A stretch of DNA of 64,000 nt from Rhodococcus sp. OK302 (GTDB lineage: Bacteria; Actinomycetota; Actinomycetes; Mycobacteriales; Mycobacteriaceae): the NCBI RefSeq assembly GCF_002245895.1, contig NZ_NPJZ01000002.1:248001-312000 (forward strand), in the 5' to 3' direction. The notes beneath the pieces are model-generated. The model worked only from the letters and a program-made list of their open reading frames with translations, was not told the DNA's origin and made no database searches. Positions 1-9,213 of the stretch are shown here, piece after piece; within the stretch, counting starts at the first letter, position 1; the number at the start of each line of letters is the position of its first letter. A program made the position numbers and the translations under genes.

Positions 1-634
1 TGCGAGCGACGGTAGCGCGCTGCGCTGCATACGGTTGATAACCGCCGTGCATTGGATTGCTGTTGCGGGCGATCTCTCGGCTGACCGTCGACGGCGCCCG
101 CCCCAACGCCACTGCGATCGCCCGCATCGACCATCCTGAGGAGACCATGTCACGGATCGTCTCACGCTCCTGCAACGACAGATACCGAGCCGAAACCCGT
201 GCCTCCAGCTGGGCAACCGTCACTGCCGGGTACGGGATGGTCTCGGATCCGCCGGGCGAAAAGTTCACAATGGTCACACCGCGTGTGTAGTCGACCTTGC
301 GTCCATCCGGGTAGATCCTCGAGTTCCCCACCTTTCGGATCCCTCGATCCCAATCCTTCGCCGTCCGTAAATGCACCCCCACCGCCACCGCCGCTTCTCG
401 GCGAGTGACTCCCTCCGTGCGTAGACGGAGGAACTCCTCGTAGCCCTTGTGCCGCGCTCGCTTACTGCTCAGGCCACGCCTGCGAGCCCACTGCGCGCAC
501 ACCGACCGCTTGAAGCTCAACGATCGGGCGGCTGTAGTCACACTGCCGACCCGATCCAATTCCCGAAAGAATTGGTCCTTTTCGGAGTGCGTGTACAACC
601 GCTTCCCGGACGGTCCTTCTCCCACATGAGCCAC
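1..634 (-). pseudogene. IS30-family transposase, N-terminal part cut by the window edge
   Basis: An open minus-strand frame runs from a GTG near 634 to the first base of the window without a stop. It has no ATG near its start. The translation contains an IS30-type helix-turn-helix (LSLQERETIRDM, then GRAPSTVSREIARN) about 155 residues in. It is preceded by a second recognition-like segment (REAAVAVGVHLRTAKDWDRG). The catalytic DDE domain would lie left of the window, so I cannot tell whether the gene is intact; it is listed here only as partial. The start is uncertain, because another GTG lies at 625. This is the first of many insertion-sequence pieces in the window. Confidence 0.75.
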
Positions 635-639
635 GGTCG

Positions 640-1415
640 TTGCACTCCCAAAACATCGGGTGTTGCGACGACCGCTGGAACCCAAGGTGCCAGTCCGGTG
701 GGCCGTGCGCGCCCGGGCCGGCAAACGTGAACGCGCACCCATGATGGTACGTCGCGAGATCCGCCCGGACTCCATCGCTCGGACGGTTCGCGTTCCCTTC
801 GTCGATGTTTTTTCGCAGCCCATCCACAGGGTTCGAGGGTCGCCTGTCGCGTAGATCAGGCGACCTGCACGCAGACCCCGCGCCGCGCATAGTGTCCGCA
901 GCCTGCACATCGCCCAGAAGCAATTTGAGATCCTCGAGTAGATGTAACTCGACACAAACTGGTACTACGAGACGTGATCCCGTACGTTTCCACTTCGGCG
1001 CCGCCGCATTCCCGACCCAACCCCGGGTTGCGGCGCCCGGCCCCGCCGATGCGACATCCCCCAGACCGTCGGCGGGGCAACAAAGGTTTACGCACTGCTT
1101 CCACCTCGGCTTCACGGTGCCCACGCCTCACCGAGAAGAGCACATCCCCGCCATCGTGTCGGGGAGTTCCACGAACAACGAAAACTCTCAACTCTCCAAA
1201 AAATCCCAGAATGTCGGGAGCTTCGCTACACGAAAATGGCAGCATCCCAAGGGAAGTGAGCGCCGGCTCGAGGGCGGACCTGTGGCGGCGTGCTCAACCA
1301 CCAGGAGTTTCCATACATCGTGAGCCGAAGAACACAGACGAATCGTCCCCGTCTCGCTGCCGCATTCAGCGGTTCGTTGCCTGACACGTCCAGGACGGAA
1401 CATACGACAAAACGG
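640..1415. other. No supported gene; probable decayed mobile DNA
   Basis: Open frames on both strands here are short, overlap one another and carry no motif I recognise. The stretch lies between an IS30 fragment and a Mu/IS481-like transposase fragment, so it is probably debris from successive insertions. No clear repeat or promoter was seen. Confidence 0.4.
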
Positions 1416-1545
1416 TGACCGCCCCGACACTGTCCTTGCGCAGCTCGACGCGGCGATCGGCGATTTTATCGTTCACACGTACCACCAGCGGACTCATTCC
1501 GAAACCTGTGTGGCGCCGCGGGATCGGTGGCTCGCCGGCGGATGA
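1416..1545 (+). pseudogene. Mu/IS481-like transposase C-terminal fragment
   Basis: A plus-strand frame ending at a TGA near 1545 reads LDAAIGDFIVHTYHQRTHSE and then RDRWLAGG. This fits the end of an rve/DDE integrase core in actinobacterial Mu-type or IS481-like transposases (I/V-H-x-Y-N-x-R-x-H, then W-L-A-G-G). Only about 43 residues remain, with no start codon and no catalytic residues upstream. The call rests on this short motif. Confidence 0.5.
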
Positions 1546-1910
1546 ATCCCGCATGTGAGCGGGAGGGTGTCGATCCGCCACCCACGCCCATATCGGTGGC
1601 GGGGCACATGTCGACCTTGCTCTCGGCGACTCGGCCCCGCACCCTTGACCGCCTGCAGAGGCTCCTACCGAGCCATCCCCGGCAAACCCCGGATCACCGC
1701 ACAAACAAACCTTCGTCATGACACCGCGACACGGAGACAGCAAGCCACCGACCGAACAATCCGTCGGATAACCTCGGGCACTGTGGACTACGCACACAGC
1801 ACCCGAACCGAACGCGATGAATGGGCCTCCGACCTCGATGACCTGATGCGGTCCGGACACCCCGGGACTCGTTCGGTCCACACTTCTGTAAATGTGGGTT
1901 CCCTGCAATC

Positions 1911-2873
1911 ATGGTCGCAGTCGGTGTAAACCCGAAAAGCCCGAACGGGCGGTACCAACTCCACCCCCACTTCCGCTCCGACACTGGCGTCTCACACCAG
2001 ACTGACTGCGCCGCAGGACAAACCGAAAAGCTCATGCAGAACGGTGAACTACTTACCGCGAAGAGCGCACTTCCACCTGCATCCACCTATCCGGCCCGAC
2101 TCGTGCGCGCCGTCGAACGTGAACGCGTAGACAGCAACGCCGATCGACCTGAGCGCTCCAGCATGAGCAGCCGCCCCCATACGACCACGCAGTCCGCACC
2201 GAGCGCCAGCAAAGGACCACGGCGCAGTCAAGTCGCGACAATCCGGCCGATCTGCGCGCATTACGTCCACTACCGTCACCACCTCGACAGCCGAACTCTC
2301 GAATTGCCCGCCTTGTACTCGGGGCAGCAGACCGTCGACATTCCCTATGCCGATGCTTTCCTCCAACTGAGCACCAATGGACTCTTGGAATCCGGACAGC
2401 AACCGCACGCCATCGTGTACGGCCCTCTTCTCTGGAAAGCCGAGCCGGACTACGCCAACCTCCACCAACTTGTCATCACGCTGAGCGCCGGCGATTGGGA
2501 CAGTGAACAGGGGCGCCTGTCGCGGGCACACCGCCTCGTCGTCGACTGGTCGATGTGGAGCGAAAGCCGCCGCAATTCCGTCACCGAAACCATGCGCGAC
2601 CACTACATCGACGCTAAACAAGCATGGCGAGATTCCAAGAACGACGCCAGCGGCAATCGCGCGGGAAAACTCGAAACCTGGATATTCGCCTTCGCACGCA
2701 GACTCAACGACACCGACTTCCTCATCGACACCTACGCCGACTACTGCATCGTCAACGCCCGCCTCCGCACCATGCCAGCCGTAACCTCACCCCGCCGGTC
2801 AACCACAAAACCTCGACGACCTCAACGCACAAGCGCCGCGAAAACTCGCCGACGCAGCAACCCGCAACACTGA
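1911..2873 (+). CDS. Hypothetical protein, unknown function
   Basis: The open frame gives up to 320 residues. The first 80 or so look non-coding, and an internal ATG at 2161 is a plausible true start, giving about 237 residues. From 2280 onward the composition is protein-like, acidic and tryptophan-rich (GPLLWKAEPDY, SAGDWDSEQ, VVDWSMWSESRR, TWIFAFARRL). The tail is very basic (TTKPRRPQRTSAAKTRRRSN). There is no signal peptide or transmembrane segment, and I recognise no family. It lies between transposase debris and the zeta-toxin pair, so it is accessory cargo of unknown role. Confidence 0.45.
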   Translation: MVAVGVNPKSPNGRYQLHPHFRSDTGVSHQTDCAAGQTEKLMQNGELLTAKSALPPASTYPARLVRAVERERVDSNADRPERSSMSSRPHTTTQSAPSASKGPRRSQVATIRPICAHYVHYRHHLDSRTLELPALYSGQQTVDIPYADAFLQLSTNGLLESGQQPHAIVYGPLLWKAEPDYANLHQLVITLSAGDWDSEQGRLSRAHRLVVDWSMWSESRRNSVTETMRDHYIDAKQAWRDSKNDASGNRAGKLETWIFAFARRLNDTDFLIDTYADYCIVNARLRTMPAVTSPRRSTTKPRRPQRTSAAKTRRRSNPQH

Positions 2874-3341
2874 ACCTGGCTGCGGTACAGCATTGCCCAT
2901 CGAACGTCCTTGCCGGCACTTGATCACAGGAATCCGCTGCGGAATCGCTACAACAGCGGCTTGCACGTCGGCTAACCGGTACATCTGCTGGATCAAACAC
3001 CCGACGAAACTGCTCCGCACGGGTTTGTTCCGGTTCCTCCATAGTGACGCGGTGCAGAGAATTCGCGGCGACGGGGATCCGGCGGTGATCCAGGTTCAAC
3101 TCCTCAACCCTCGCAAACGTCGGGACTCAGCCAAGAGGCCAGCACGATTCAGATCCGCCGGTGATATGACCGCCATGACACGTCACGCCACGCGCGACCA
3201 TAGGTGGAGGGTCGGCCACGGACCAGATCCTGTGTCTTCAACTCCTCGACAACAGGTCCCGGACCACGACGTGGGTCGCCGACAGCCGAGGCCCCTACTC
3301 CGCTGTGGACGCCGAGGACACGGGCGGATACCCTGAACTTG
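2874..3341 (+). other. No supported gene
   Basis: Reading frames here are short and inconsistent. The only useful signal lies at the right end, just before the toxin-antitoxin pair, where an inverted repeat and a ribosome site precede the first gene. Confidence 0.4.
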
Positions 3342-3360
3342 TTGGTTCATTTTGAATCAA
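3342..3360 (+). promoter_or_regulatory. Inverted-repeat operator candidate upstream of the toxin-antitoxin pair
   Basis: TTGGTTCA and TGAATCAA form an 8-bp inverted repeat with one mismatch and a 3-bp spacer. It lies 14 bp before the ATG of the HTH protein and just upstream of its ribosome site (GAAAGGTGGG). The position and symmetry suit autorepression by that HTH protein, which is common in toxin-antitoxin operons. No experiment is implied. Confidence 0.5.
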
Positions 3361-3374
3361 GAAAGGTGGGACGT

Positions 3375-3848
3375 ATGAGCACCATGAATCTCAGCCGGGA
3401 ACAGGTGGCGGTAGAACTCGACGGAGTCGCCGCGCGGCTACGTCTGGACAACCGCGCGCTACTGAAGGCAGTGGCGCAAGCTCAGCGTGTAGGCATGGTC
3501 CACCGAGAGATCGAAAAGCACCTCGACGTCTCGCAGAGCACGGTGCACCGTCTACTCCAGAAGGCCACAGCGGACCCGAAGGCTCTCGATGCGAGGCCCG
3601 CGGACATTATCGACCAACGAGCCGCCGGGCAGATCCGCACCGAAGAAATGATGAACCAACTGTTGAGCTGGGACTACACGTTCGGGCACATCCCGACAAT
3701 CGACGGCACCTCGACGGACGCCTACGAACGGGGCAGCTGGGACGACATCGAGCGCGCGTACTACCGCCGTCTACTGACCGCGGACGAGGTGTCCCAACTG
3801 ATGGAGCGGAACAAGGATGCGCTCGAGCGGGCAGCACGCGACAAGTGA
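3375..3848 (+). CDS. HTH protein, putative antitoxin partner of the zeta-type toxin
   Basis: The product has 157 residues. The ATG at 3375 is preceded by GAAAGGTGGG at good spacing. Residues about 40-65 (HREIEKHLDVSQSTVHRLLQ) look like a helix-turn-helix with a recognition helix. The C-terminal part is acidic and tyrosine/tryptophan-rich (SWDYTFG, DDIERAYYRRLL, DEVSQLMERNKDAL), fitting a partner-binding region. The stop overlaps the GTG of the downstream zeta-like gene by 4 bp, so translation is probably coupled. HTH partners encoded just upstream of zeta-type kinases are common in actinobacteria. I infer that it neutralises the toxin and represses the operon. Confidence 0.7.
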   Translation: MSTMNLSREQVAVELDGVAARLRLDNRALLKAVAQAQRVGMVHREIEKHLDVSQSTVHRLLQKATADPKALDARPADIIDQRAAGQIRTEEMMNQLLSWDYTFGHIPTIDGTSTDAYERGSWDDIERAYYRRLLTADEVSQLMERNKDALERAARDK

Positions 3849-4711
3849 ACGACAGTGCTTCCCTTGATGTTTCGTCCCGCGACGCCGTCGCCAAGCAACT
3901 CGCCGACATGTCGGCGCCCGGCGGACCGTTGGACACCTCCTCACCGCTGAACACCACGATCCGCTACGCAGCATCGATGCAGCGACTCAACTTCCGCCGG
4001 GCGGTGATCGACCGATACCTCGAGGACGTCGACACGCCGCTCCAGGAGGGCCGGTCTGCAGTGATTACCGCCGGCCCACCCGGTGCGGGTAAGTCAACGC
4101 TGCTCACCCAACAGATCGCCGATCTGCAAGGGTATCGACGGCTGGACGCAGACGTGATCAAGAACTACCTGATCCGGCAAGCGCTCGAAGACCGCATCTA
4201 CGACGATCTGCTCGACCACACCCTCACCGACGAGCATCCTCTGGCCCCCGCCGAGCTGGCGGCTCTGGTGCACAACGAGTCGACCATGCTGATCGACACC
4301 ATCCGTGAACTCTGTCTCAGCCGCCGCGAGAACATTCTGATCGAGGGCACCCTCTCATGGCCCGGCCACGGGCTCAGGATCATGGGCGAACTCGCGGCCG
4401 CCGAATACACGAGGGTCCAGATCATCGGAGTGGAGGTGCCTGCCGCCGTCGCACACGAGCAGGCCCTCGAACGCTGGTGGAGTGCCCGGCAGACATGGAT
4501 CTGCGGCGACGACGAGTTCGGAGGCCGGTACACCCCGCCGGCAGCGATCGACTCCTGTTACGGCAGCGACAAGGGCTCGAAGGGTGCTCGGAATGCTCTC
4601 GCTGCCTTCCGCAGCGGCGCAGACAAGATTCCCGACGTCTCGCTGACGATGTACTCGGGCACGGGCGACGGCCAGTTCGACGAAATCCTCAAGATGCCCA
4701 CACCGCAGTAG
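3845..4711 (+). CDS. Zeta-toxin family P-loop kinase
   Basis: The product has 288 residues and starts at a GTG inside the stop of the preceding HTH gene. A Walker A motif (GPPGAGKSTLL) lies at about residues 73-83. It is followed by RRLDADVIKNYL, the aspartate-rich substrate segment of the family, and by LIEGTLSW, a likely second catalytic strand. Zeta-type toxins phosphorylate UDP-N-acetylglucosamine and so block peptidoglycan synthesis; that role is family knowledge and has not been tested here. The length fits actinobacterial zeta proteins. No damage is seen, so the module may be active. Confidence 0.8.
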   Translation: MNDSASLDVSSRDAVAKQLADMSAPGGPLDTSSPLNTTIRYAASMQRLNFRRAVIDRYLEDVDTPLQEGRSAVITAGPPGAGKSTLLTQQIADLQGYRRLDADVIKNYLIRQALEDRIYDDLLDHTLTDEHPLAPAELAALVHNESTMLIDTIRELCLSRRENILIEGTLSWPGHGLRIMGELAAAEYTRVQIIGVEVPAAVAHEQALERWWSARQTWICGDDEFGGRYTPPAAIDSCYGSDKGSKGARNALAAFRSGADKIPDVSLTMYSGTGDGQFDEILKMPTPQ

Positions 4712-4937
4712 CTCCTTCACCGGCGGCGACCGCAGCTGGAGAAGACCTCATGCGGCACGAACGATGTATCCGACCCGCAGGCACCGGAATTCCTCACTCC
4801 GAGTACATAATTCACCAAACATTGAATTAGCACTTGGCCGTGCGGGTCGACACCTGCGCAGCCCGAAGGTGTGCGACTGCGTCGTAGACCGAGAACGGTA
4901 CGCGGGGTGGGCATACATCACAGGCTTGATGCACTCA

Positions 4938-5281
4938 CTAATTGGTGGCGGTGTCGAGCCGCCCGACGATCCCGTCGATGAGCACATCGATCGAGGTCAA
5001 CAAATCGGCTAGCAGTAATGCGAGATCGAGAGCATGACAGTAGATAGTGATGTCTGCCCCGATGATGTCAATGCTGCGGGGTTCGGCATCACCTTTCGCG
5101 TAGACCAGACCGCGTTCGAGCATAAGTTCCTCGACCTCACGGAAACTGAGCGGGAACCGAAAGTACAACCACACGCAGTGATTGATGATCTCGACCGGGT
5201 CGCGGTGACCTTTGCACGACAGCATTGGGGTGGTCACGCCACGTTCTCCCCGGTTGCCGCGTTCAACAACGTGACAGTGCC
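4938..5281 (-). pseudogene. IS6-family transposase N-terminal remnant fused to an unknown C-terminus
   Basis: On the minus strand a frame from 5237 to 4938 begins with about 43 residues typical of an IS6-family transposase (KGHRDPVEIINHCVWLYFRF, then PLSFREVEELMLERG). These match the element at 8.2 kb almost exactly. The IS6-like part stops near 5108. The frame then continues in unrelated sequence (DIIGADITIYCHALDLALLL) to a TAA or TGA near 4938, so a deletion or insertion joined two sequences. A terminal inverted repeat matching the 8.2-kb element lies at 5262-5281 and faces right. It cannot encode an active transposase. Confidence 0.7.
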
Positions 5282-5363
5282 GTTCGCCCAGTACATCGTG
5301 CAGTCGACTTCTGACACTGACACCGGTGCAGGTGTCTCATGGACGGTCGTTCATGGATCTGCA

Positions 5364-6389
5364 TCAGCGCCGGACTCCAGAGAGGAATGCGCTGTAGTCG
5401 TCGATGGCCCCGGGGGCAAGAAGGGCTTGAGGCCAGATGATGCCGGTGAGGAGGCCGATGGCGTCGTTGTCCTCCATGACTGGGCGGGCTAGGGAGTGCG
5501 CACCGTCGACGTGTGTGACGGTGAGGGACGGCCCGAAGATCGACCGGTAGGTGTTCTCGGTCTCCGCGACGTCGACGTTGCGGTCGTGCGTGCCTGCCAT
5601 CAGATGCACGGGGATCGCGCGAGAGGCTGAGGCGATCAGGTCTTCGGTCGCGTCGGCGTCGAAGTTCCGCAGGACGAAGCCCCAGCGATCTGCGGTCATC
5701 GGATCGGAGCTGGTCGTCGACGCGAGGTACTCCTCGTACGACGCCCTGCGCTTGAGAAGTCCGCGCGTCTGGTCACTCTCCGCTATGGCGCTCTCTCGCT
5801 CCTGCGCGTCCGCGTCGTCGTGCTCGAGCTGAGCGAGGAGGTTGAACCGGCCTTGACCGAGCCAGCCGATCGCTGTCCCGACGGCCACGACGCCGTCGAT
5901 GTCCTCACGAGCGCTGGTGATCTTGGGGAGCACCCATCCGGCCTGGCTCGCGCCCCATAGCACGATCGTGTCGGTCGGGACATCGTCGCTGCGCTGGGCC
6001 CAGTCGAGAACCGCAGAGACCTCGGCTGCTCGATCATCCATCGACTGCGACAGCCAGTCCCCGTCCGATCCGCCGATGCCGGGCTTGCTCCACGAGAGCG
6101 TGGCGAAGCCCGCGTCGGCCGCGCCCTCGAACCATGGAGCGTAGAGGCCGCCCTGGGTCGCCTCGACCGGCCCGTCGCCGTGGACCATCACCACGAGGCC
6201 TCGCGCCGCCCCCTCGTCCGGGAGCGTCAGGATGCCGGCAAGGTCTCCGTCAGGACCGGGGATCGTGACGGGCTCCTGGCTGAAGCGGAAGCTGTTGCCG
6301 ACGAGAGCGATGCCGGTGACGAGCGCGGCGACTGTGATGAGAGCGAGGACGACGACGAACGCTGGTCGCCTACGTTTCTTAATCTGCAC
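5364..6389 (-). CDS. Membrane-anchored alpha/beta-hydrolase
   Basis: The product has 341 residues and starts at GTG 6389. A basic N-terminus (KKRRRP) precedes one hydrophobic helix of about 20 residues (VVVLALITVAALVTGIALVG), an uncleaved anchor or signal sequence. The catalytic core follows: VMVHGDG as the oxyanion segment, GASQAGW with the nucleophilic serine, an acid-bearing MAGTHDRNVD segment and VDGAHSL with the histidine. All elements of the triad are present. It probably acts on the outer face of the membrane as an esterase or peptidase; the substrate is unknown. It is divergent from the GNAT gene across a 29-bp gap, so they share a promoter region. Confidence 0.8.
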   Translation of the reverse strand: MQIKKRRRPAFVVVLALITVAALVTGIALVGNSFRFSQEPVTIPGPDGDLAGILTLPDEGAARGLVVMVHGDGPVEATQGGLYAPWFEGAADAGFATLSWSKPGIGGSDGDWLSQSMDDRAAEVSAVLDWAQRSDDVPTDTIVLWGASQAGWVLPKITSAREDIDGVVAVGTAIGWLGQGRFNLLAQLEHDDADAQERESAIAESDQTRGLLKRRASYEEYLASTTSSDPMTADRWGFVLRNFDADATEDLIASASRAIPVHLMAGTHDRNVDVAETENTYRSIFGPSLTVTHVDGAHSLARPVMEDNDAIGLLTGIIWPQALLAPGAIDDYSAFLSGVRR

Positions 6390-6418
6390 GTTCGTAGTCT
6401 ATGCGATAGGTTTGTGTC

Positions 6419-7009
6419 ATGAATGACGTGACCATCAGCTGCGGCTTCACCGAGGACGAACGCGGCTGTGTCGCCTCCTTGTATTGGGAGGCCTTCGGAC
6501 GCAAGCTCCGGCCGGGATTCGTCGACGAGCCGACCGGGATCGCGGTCGTCCGGGCTGCGTTGCGCCGTGACCACATGTTCGTCGCTCGCCGTGGTGACGA
6601 TGTCCTCGGGGTCTGCGGCTTCTACGATGCTGGCACTGGGGCGGCAGACCTCAGATGGACTCGCCTGCGACGGACGCTGTCGGTCCCAGCAGCCCTGCGC
6701 GCAAGCCTCGTCCTGTCCGTGCTGTCGCGGTCAACCCACCCGGGCTCGCTCGTGCTCGACGGCATCTGTGTCGACCGCGCCGCGCGTGGCCTCGGCGTCG
6801 GGACAGCACTGCTGGGTGCAACCTCCGAGCACGCTCGGAGGGACGGCGCGCGCGCCGTCCGGCTCTCGGTGGTCGATGGCAACCCTCGAGCGCGCGCCCT
6901 CTACGAACGACAAGGCTTCGTACCGGTGGATCGCGGGACTCTCGGCCCGTTCTCACCGGTGTACGGCTTCGACGGTTACACCACGATGGAACTCGCGGTC
7001 GACCAATGA
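6419..7009 (+). CDS. GNAT-family N-acetyltransferase
   Basis: The product has 196 residues. The acetyl-CoA binding signature R-G-x-G-x-A is visible as AARGLGVGTALLG at about residues 121-133. It is followed by ARRDGARAVRLSVVDGNPRA and LYERQGF, the usual final strand-helix of the fold. The substrate is unknown. The TGA stop overlaps the ATG of the PaaX-like regulator by 4 bp, so the two are translated together. With the divergent hydrolase they form a small block flanked by IS6-family ends. Confidence 0.8.
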   Translation: MNDVTISCGFTEDERGCVASLYWEAFGRKLRPGFVDEPTGIAVVRAALRRDHMFVARRGDDVLGVCGFYDAGTGAADLRWTRLRRTLSVPAALRASLVLSVLSRSTHPGSLVLDGICVDRAARGLGVGTALLGATSEHARRDGARAVRLSVVDGNPRARALYERQGFVPVDRGTLGPFSPVYGFDGYTTMELAVDQ

Positions 7010-7815
7010 CGCGCCAGATCGCTCCGCGAACCGTCATCGAGGCATTCCTGCCAGTCTCTGGCGAAGCTCTGCTGGCCGACATCTACGACACCGCCAATCT
7101 CGCAGGGATCGCCGACCAGCCGGTGCGTCTGGCGATCCGTCGCCTAATCGCCAGCGGCAACGCCGAACAGCACGGGCGGGGTCGAGCGGGCACCCTCAGT
7201 CTCACCAGCGCCGGGCGCCATCGCCTGCAGCGCGACCGGCAGAGCCTCACTCTCGCCTTCGCTCAAGACGCCGGGGATGCGCCGTGGGATGGCTGCTGGC
7301 GCCTGATCGCCGTGAGCATCCCCGAGCGCGACCGGACGGTGCGGGACACACTACGCCGCGAGCTCTGCGACCTGGGCGCCGTCGCCATCTCGACCGGCCT
7401 CTACGTCAGCCCTCACGACCTCATCGACGCGTTGCGCGTGGACGCGGGTCCGTACCTGTCGACCGCGACCACCGCCGACCTCGCCATCCAAGGGACCACC
7501 GATCCCCTCGCGATCGCCGAGACCCTCTGGCCCCACGACCACACCGTCACCGCCTACACGGCCATCGACGAGGCCCTCCGGCAAGACGCCGCTGACACCA
7601 CGACACCCAACGTCGTGCGCCAGCTGCACCTCGCCGACGCACTCGAACGGGCATTGCGAGACGACCCTCTCCTCCCTCTCGAGCTCCGAGGCAGCACGTG
7701 GCCGCCAACCACGACCCGTGCCGCGTGGGCTGACCGATGGGACGCGCTCCAAGGGGATGGCAGAAGCCCGGTCTACCAGGGTTGGTGGCCTCCGGCGACG
7801 GACGCAGTCCGCTAA
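7006..7815 (+). CDS. PaaX-like winged-helix transcriptional regulator
   Basis: The product has 269 residues. The N-terminal third is a winged helix (SGEALLADIYDTANLAGIAD, then VRLAIRRLIASG). The middle contains WDGCWRLIAVSIPERDR, the W-x-x-x-W-x-x-V element typical of PaaX and related GntR-like repressors. A C-terminal helical region (RQLHLADALERALRDDPLLP) is followed by a PaaX-like end. PaaX proteins respond to acyl-CoA ligands of aromatic degradation, but no catabolic genes lie nearby, so the effector is unknown. The start overlaps the GNAT stop (ATGA). Confidence 0.7.
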   Translation: MTRQIAPRTVIEAFLPVSGEALLADIYDTANLAGIADQPVRLAIRRLIASGNAEQHGRGRAGTLSLTSAGRHRLQRDRQSLTLAFAQDAGDAPWDGCWRLIAVSIPERDRTVRDTLRRELCDLGAVAISTGLYVSPHDLIDALRVDAGPYLSTATTADLAIQGTTDPLAIAETLWPHDHTVTAYTAIDEALRQDAADTTTPNVVRQLHLADALERALRDDPLLPLELRGSTWPPTTTRAAWADRWDALQGDGRSPVYQGWWPPATDAVR

Positions 7816-7993
7816 GCCCCGATCCACCGACTCGCCTTGATAGAAAGTTGTTTCCGGCGTGCGGTGGCGGATTCGGCATGCAGGCATGAATGATCTTCCG
7901 ACCACCTCGTCGGAGTGCTCCACGGATTTTGCTTCGATCGCGCCGTCTCCGGCTGGGCGGTCAGGGGTGTACCTGGTTCGGCGGTCCGCAGAC

Positions 7994-8190
7994 TCAAGTG
8001 AACAGTTCGGTCCATGCCGTTTCCCACGGCCAATCAGTGCGAAGATGCAGTTTCAGGCGCCGAGCCGAAGAAGCTATCCGGGCAAGAACCGTGATCGGAG
8101 TCCGGCGAATCGTGGCGGTGGTCACCTTCGCCAATCGATGACCCGTGACGGTGGCGGCGGCACGAGTGAGGTTAAACGCCATGGCCGCGA
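7994..8190 (-). pseudogene. IS1380-family transposase C-terminal fragment
   Basis: The minus strand encodes about 65 residues ending at a TGA at 7994. MAFNLTRAAATVTGHRLAKV, then TTATIRRTPITVLARIASSARRL and DWPWETAWTELF, is the usual end of IS1380-type transposases. The frame is cut at 8190 by the left inverted repeat of an IS6-family element, so that later insertion probably removed the rest. No other IS1380 segment was recognised. Confidence 0.65.
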
Positions 8191-9019
8191 GGCGCTGTCA
8201 CGTTGTTGAAGTCGAAGAATCGGTGCGGTGAGCACCGCAATGCCGTCGTACAAGGGCCACCGCTACCCTGTCGAGATCATCAATCACTGCGTGTGGGTGT
8301 ACTTCCGGTTTCCGCTCAGCTTCCGTGAGGTTGAGGAACTCATGCTCGAACGCGGTGTCCTGGCCAGCTACGAGACGATCCGGCGGTGGTGCGCCAAGTT
8401 CGGGCAGACCTACGCCAACCAGCTGCGCCGCCGACGCCCACAACCCGGTGACACATGGCATCTCGACGAGGTCTTCATCCGCATCAACGGCACCCAGCAC
8501 TACCTGTGACGGGCGGTCGGACAGCATGGCAACGTGCTCGACGTGCTGGTCCAGTCCCGCCGAAACGGCAACGCCGCCAAACGATTCTTCCGCAAGCTGC
8601 TCAAGGGGCTGAGGTACGTGCCGCGGGTGATCATCACCGACAAGCTCGGCAGCTACCAGGTGGCGCACCGCGAGATGCTGGCCTCTGTCGAGCATCGCCG
8701 GTCCAGGTACTTGAACAACCGGGCCGAGAATTCCCATCAACCGACCCGACAGCGCGAGCGCGCTATTAAACGCTTCACATCGGTCGCACACGCGCAACGA
8801 TTCCTGTCCGCCTTCGGGCATCTCACCGCATTTCCGACCCGGCCGACACCGGCTCACAGCACTCAAATGGCGCACCGAGATGGCCGACCGGTTCGCGGTC
8901 TGGCAGGAAGTCACCGCGACCAATGTTGCCGCCTGAAAGTGAACGGCCCGGCGGTGTCCCGTAACAGCCTGTCCCAAAAAGGTGTCGCTGCTAGGCTTTT
9001 CGACCAACGTGACAGTGCC
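8191..9019 (+). mobile_element. IS6-family insertion sequence, decayed
   Basis: The element is about 829 bp, within the usual IS6 size. The left end (GGCGCTGTCACGTTGTTG) at 8191 and the right end at about 9003-9019, read on the minus strand as GGCACTGTCACGTTGG, form imperfect terminal repeats. The 8-bp flanks differ (GGCCGCGA and TTCATAGG), so no target duplication is retained. The single transposase gene inside is broken. Related left ends lie at 5.27, 43.42 and 44.31 kb. Confidence 0.75.
8228..8936 (+). pseudogene. IS6-family transposase with a nonsense codon and a frameshift
   Basis: Starting at GTG 8228 the frame reads through the N-terminal HTH region (HCVWVYFRFPLSFREVEELM) and the first DDE residue segment (GDTWHLDEVFIRINGTQHYL). 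A TGA at about 8507 then replaces the tryptophan normally found in YLWRAV. The frame continues with DVLVQSRRN, VIITDKLGSY (second D) and NRAENSHQPTRQRER (E). A one-base loss near 8820 shifts the frame. The correct end (ISPHFRPGRHRLTAL, then FAVWQEVTATNVAA) resumes in another frame and stops at 8936. The transposase is inactive unless both lesions are sequencing errors. Confidence 0.8.
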
Positions 9020-9213
9020 TTCATAGGCGCTCGAGTAGTGGCGCGGGATCGCAATGCGCTCAGACAAGAATGCCCGCAACTACCACTCCGACCACTGCCT
9101 CGCCGCCATCCCGCACTGGCTCACCACCGACCTTTCGCGACACTCTCCGGGAGCGATCGTCGAGTGCTCGGGGCGGCGCGCAGGTCAGCACTTTTCGGCG
9201 GGCACTGCGGTTC

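Noticed and set aside
462..1124. 220-residue minus-strand open frame
   Set aside because: It overlaps the start of the IS30 frame in another register, and its translation has no recognisable domain.
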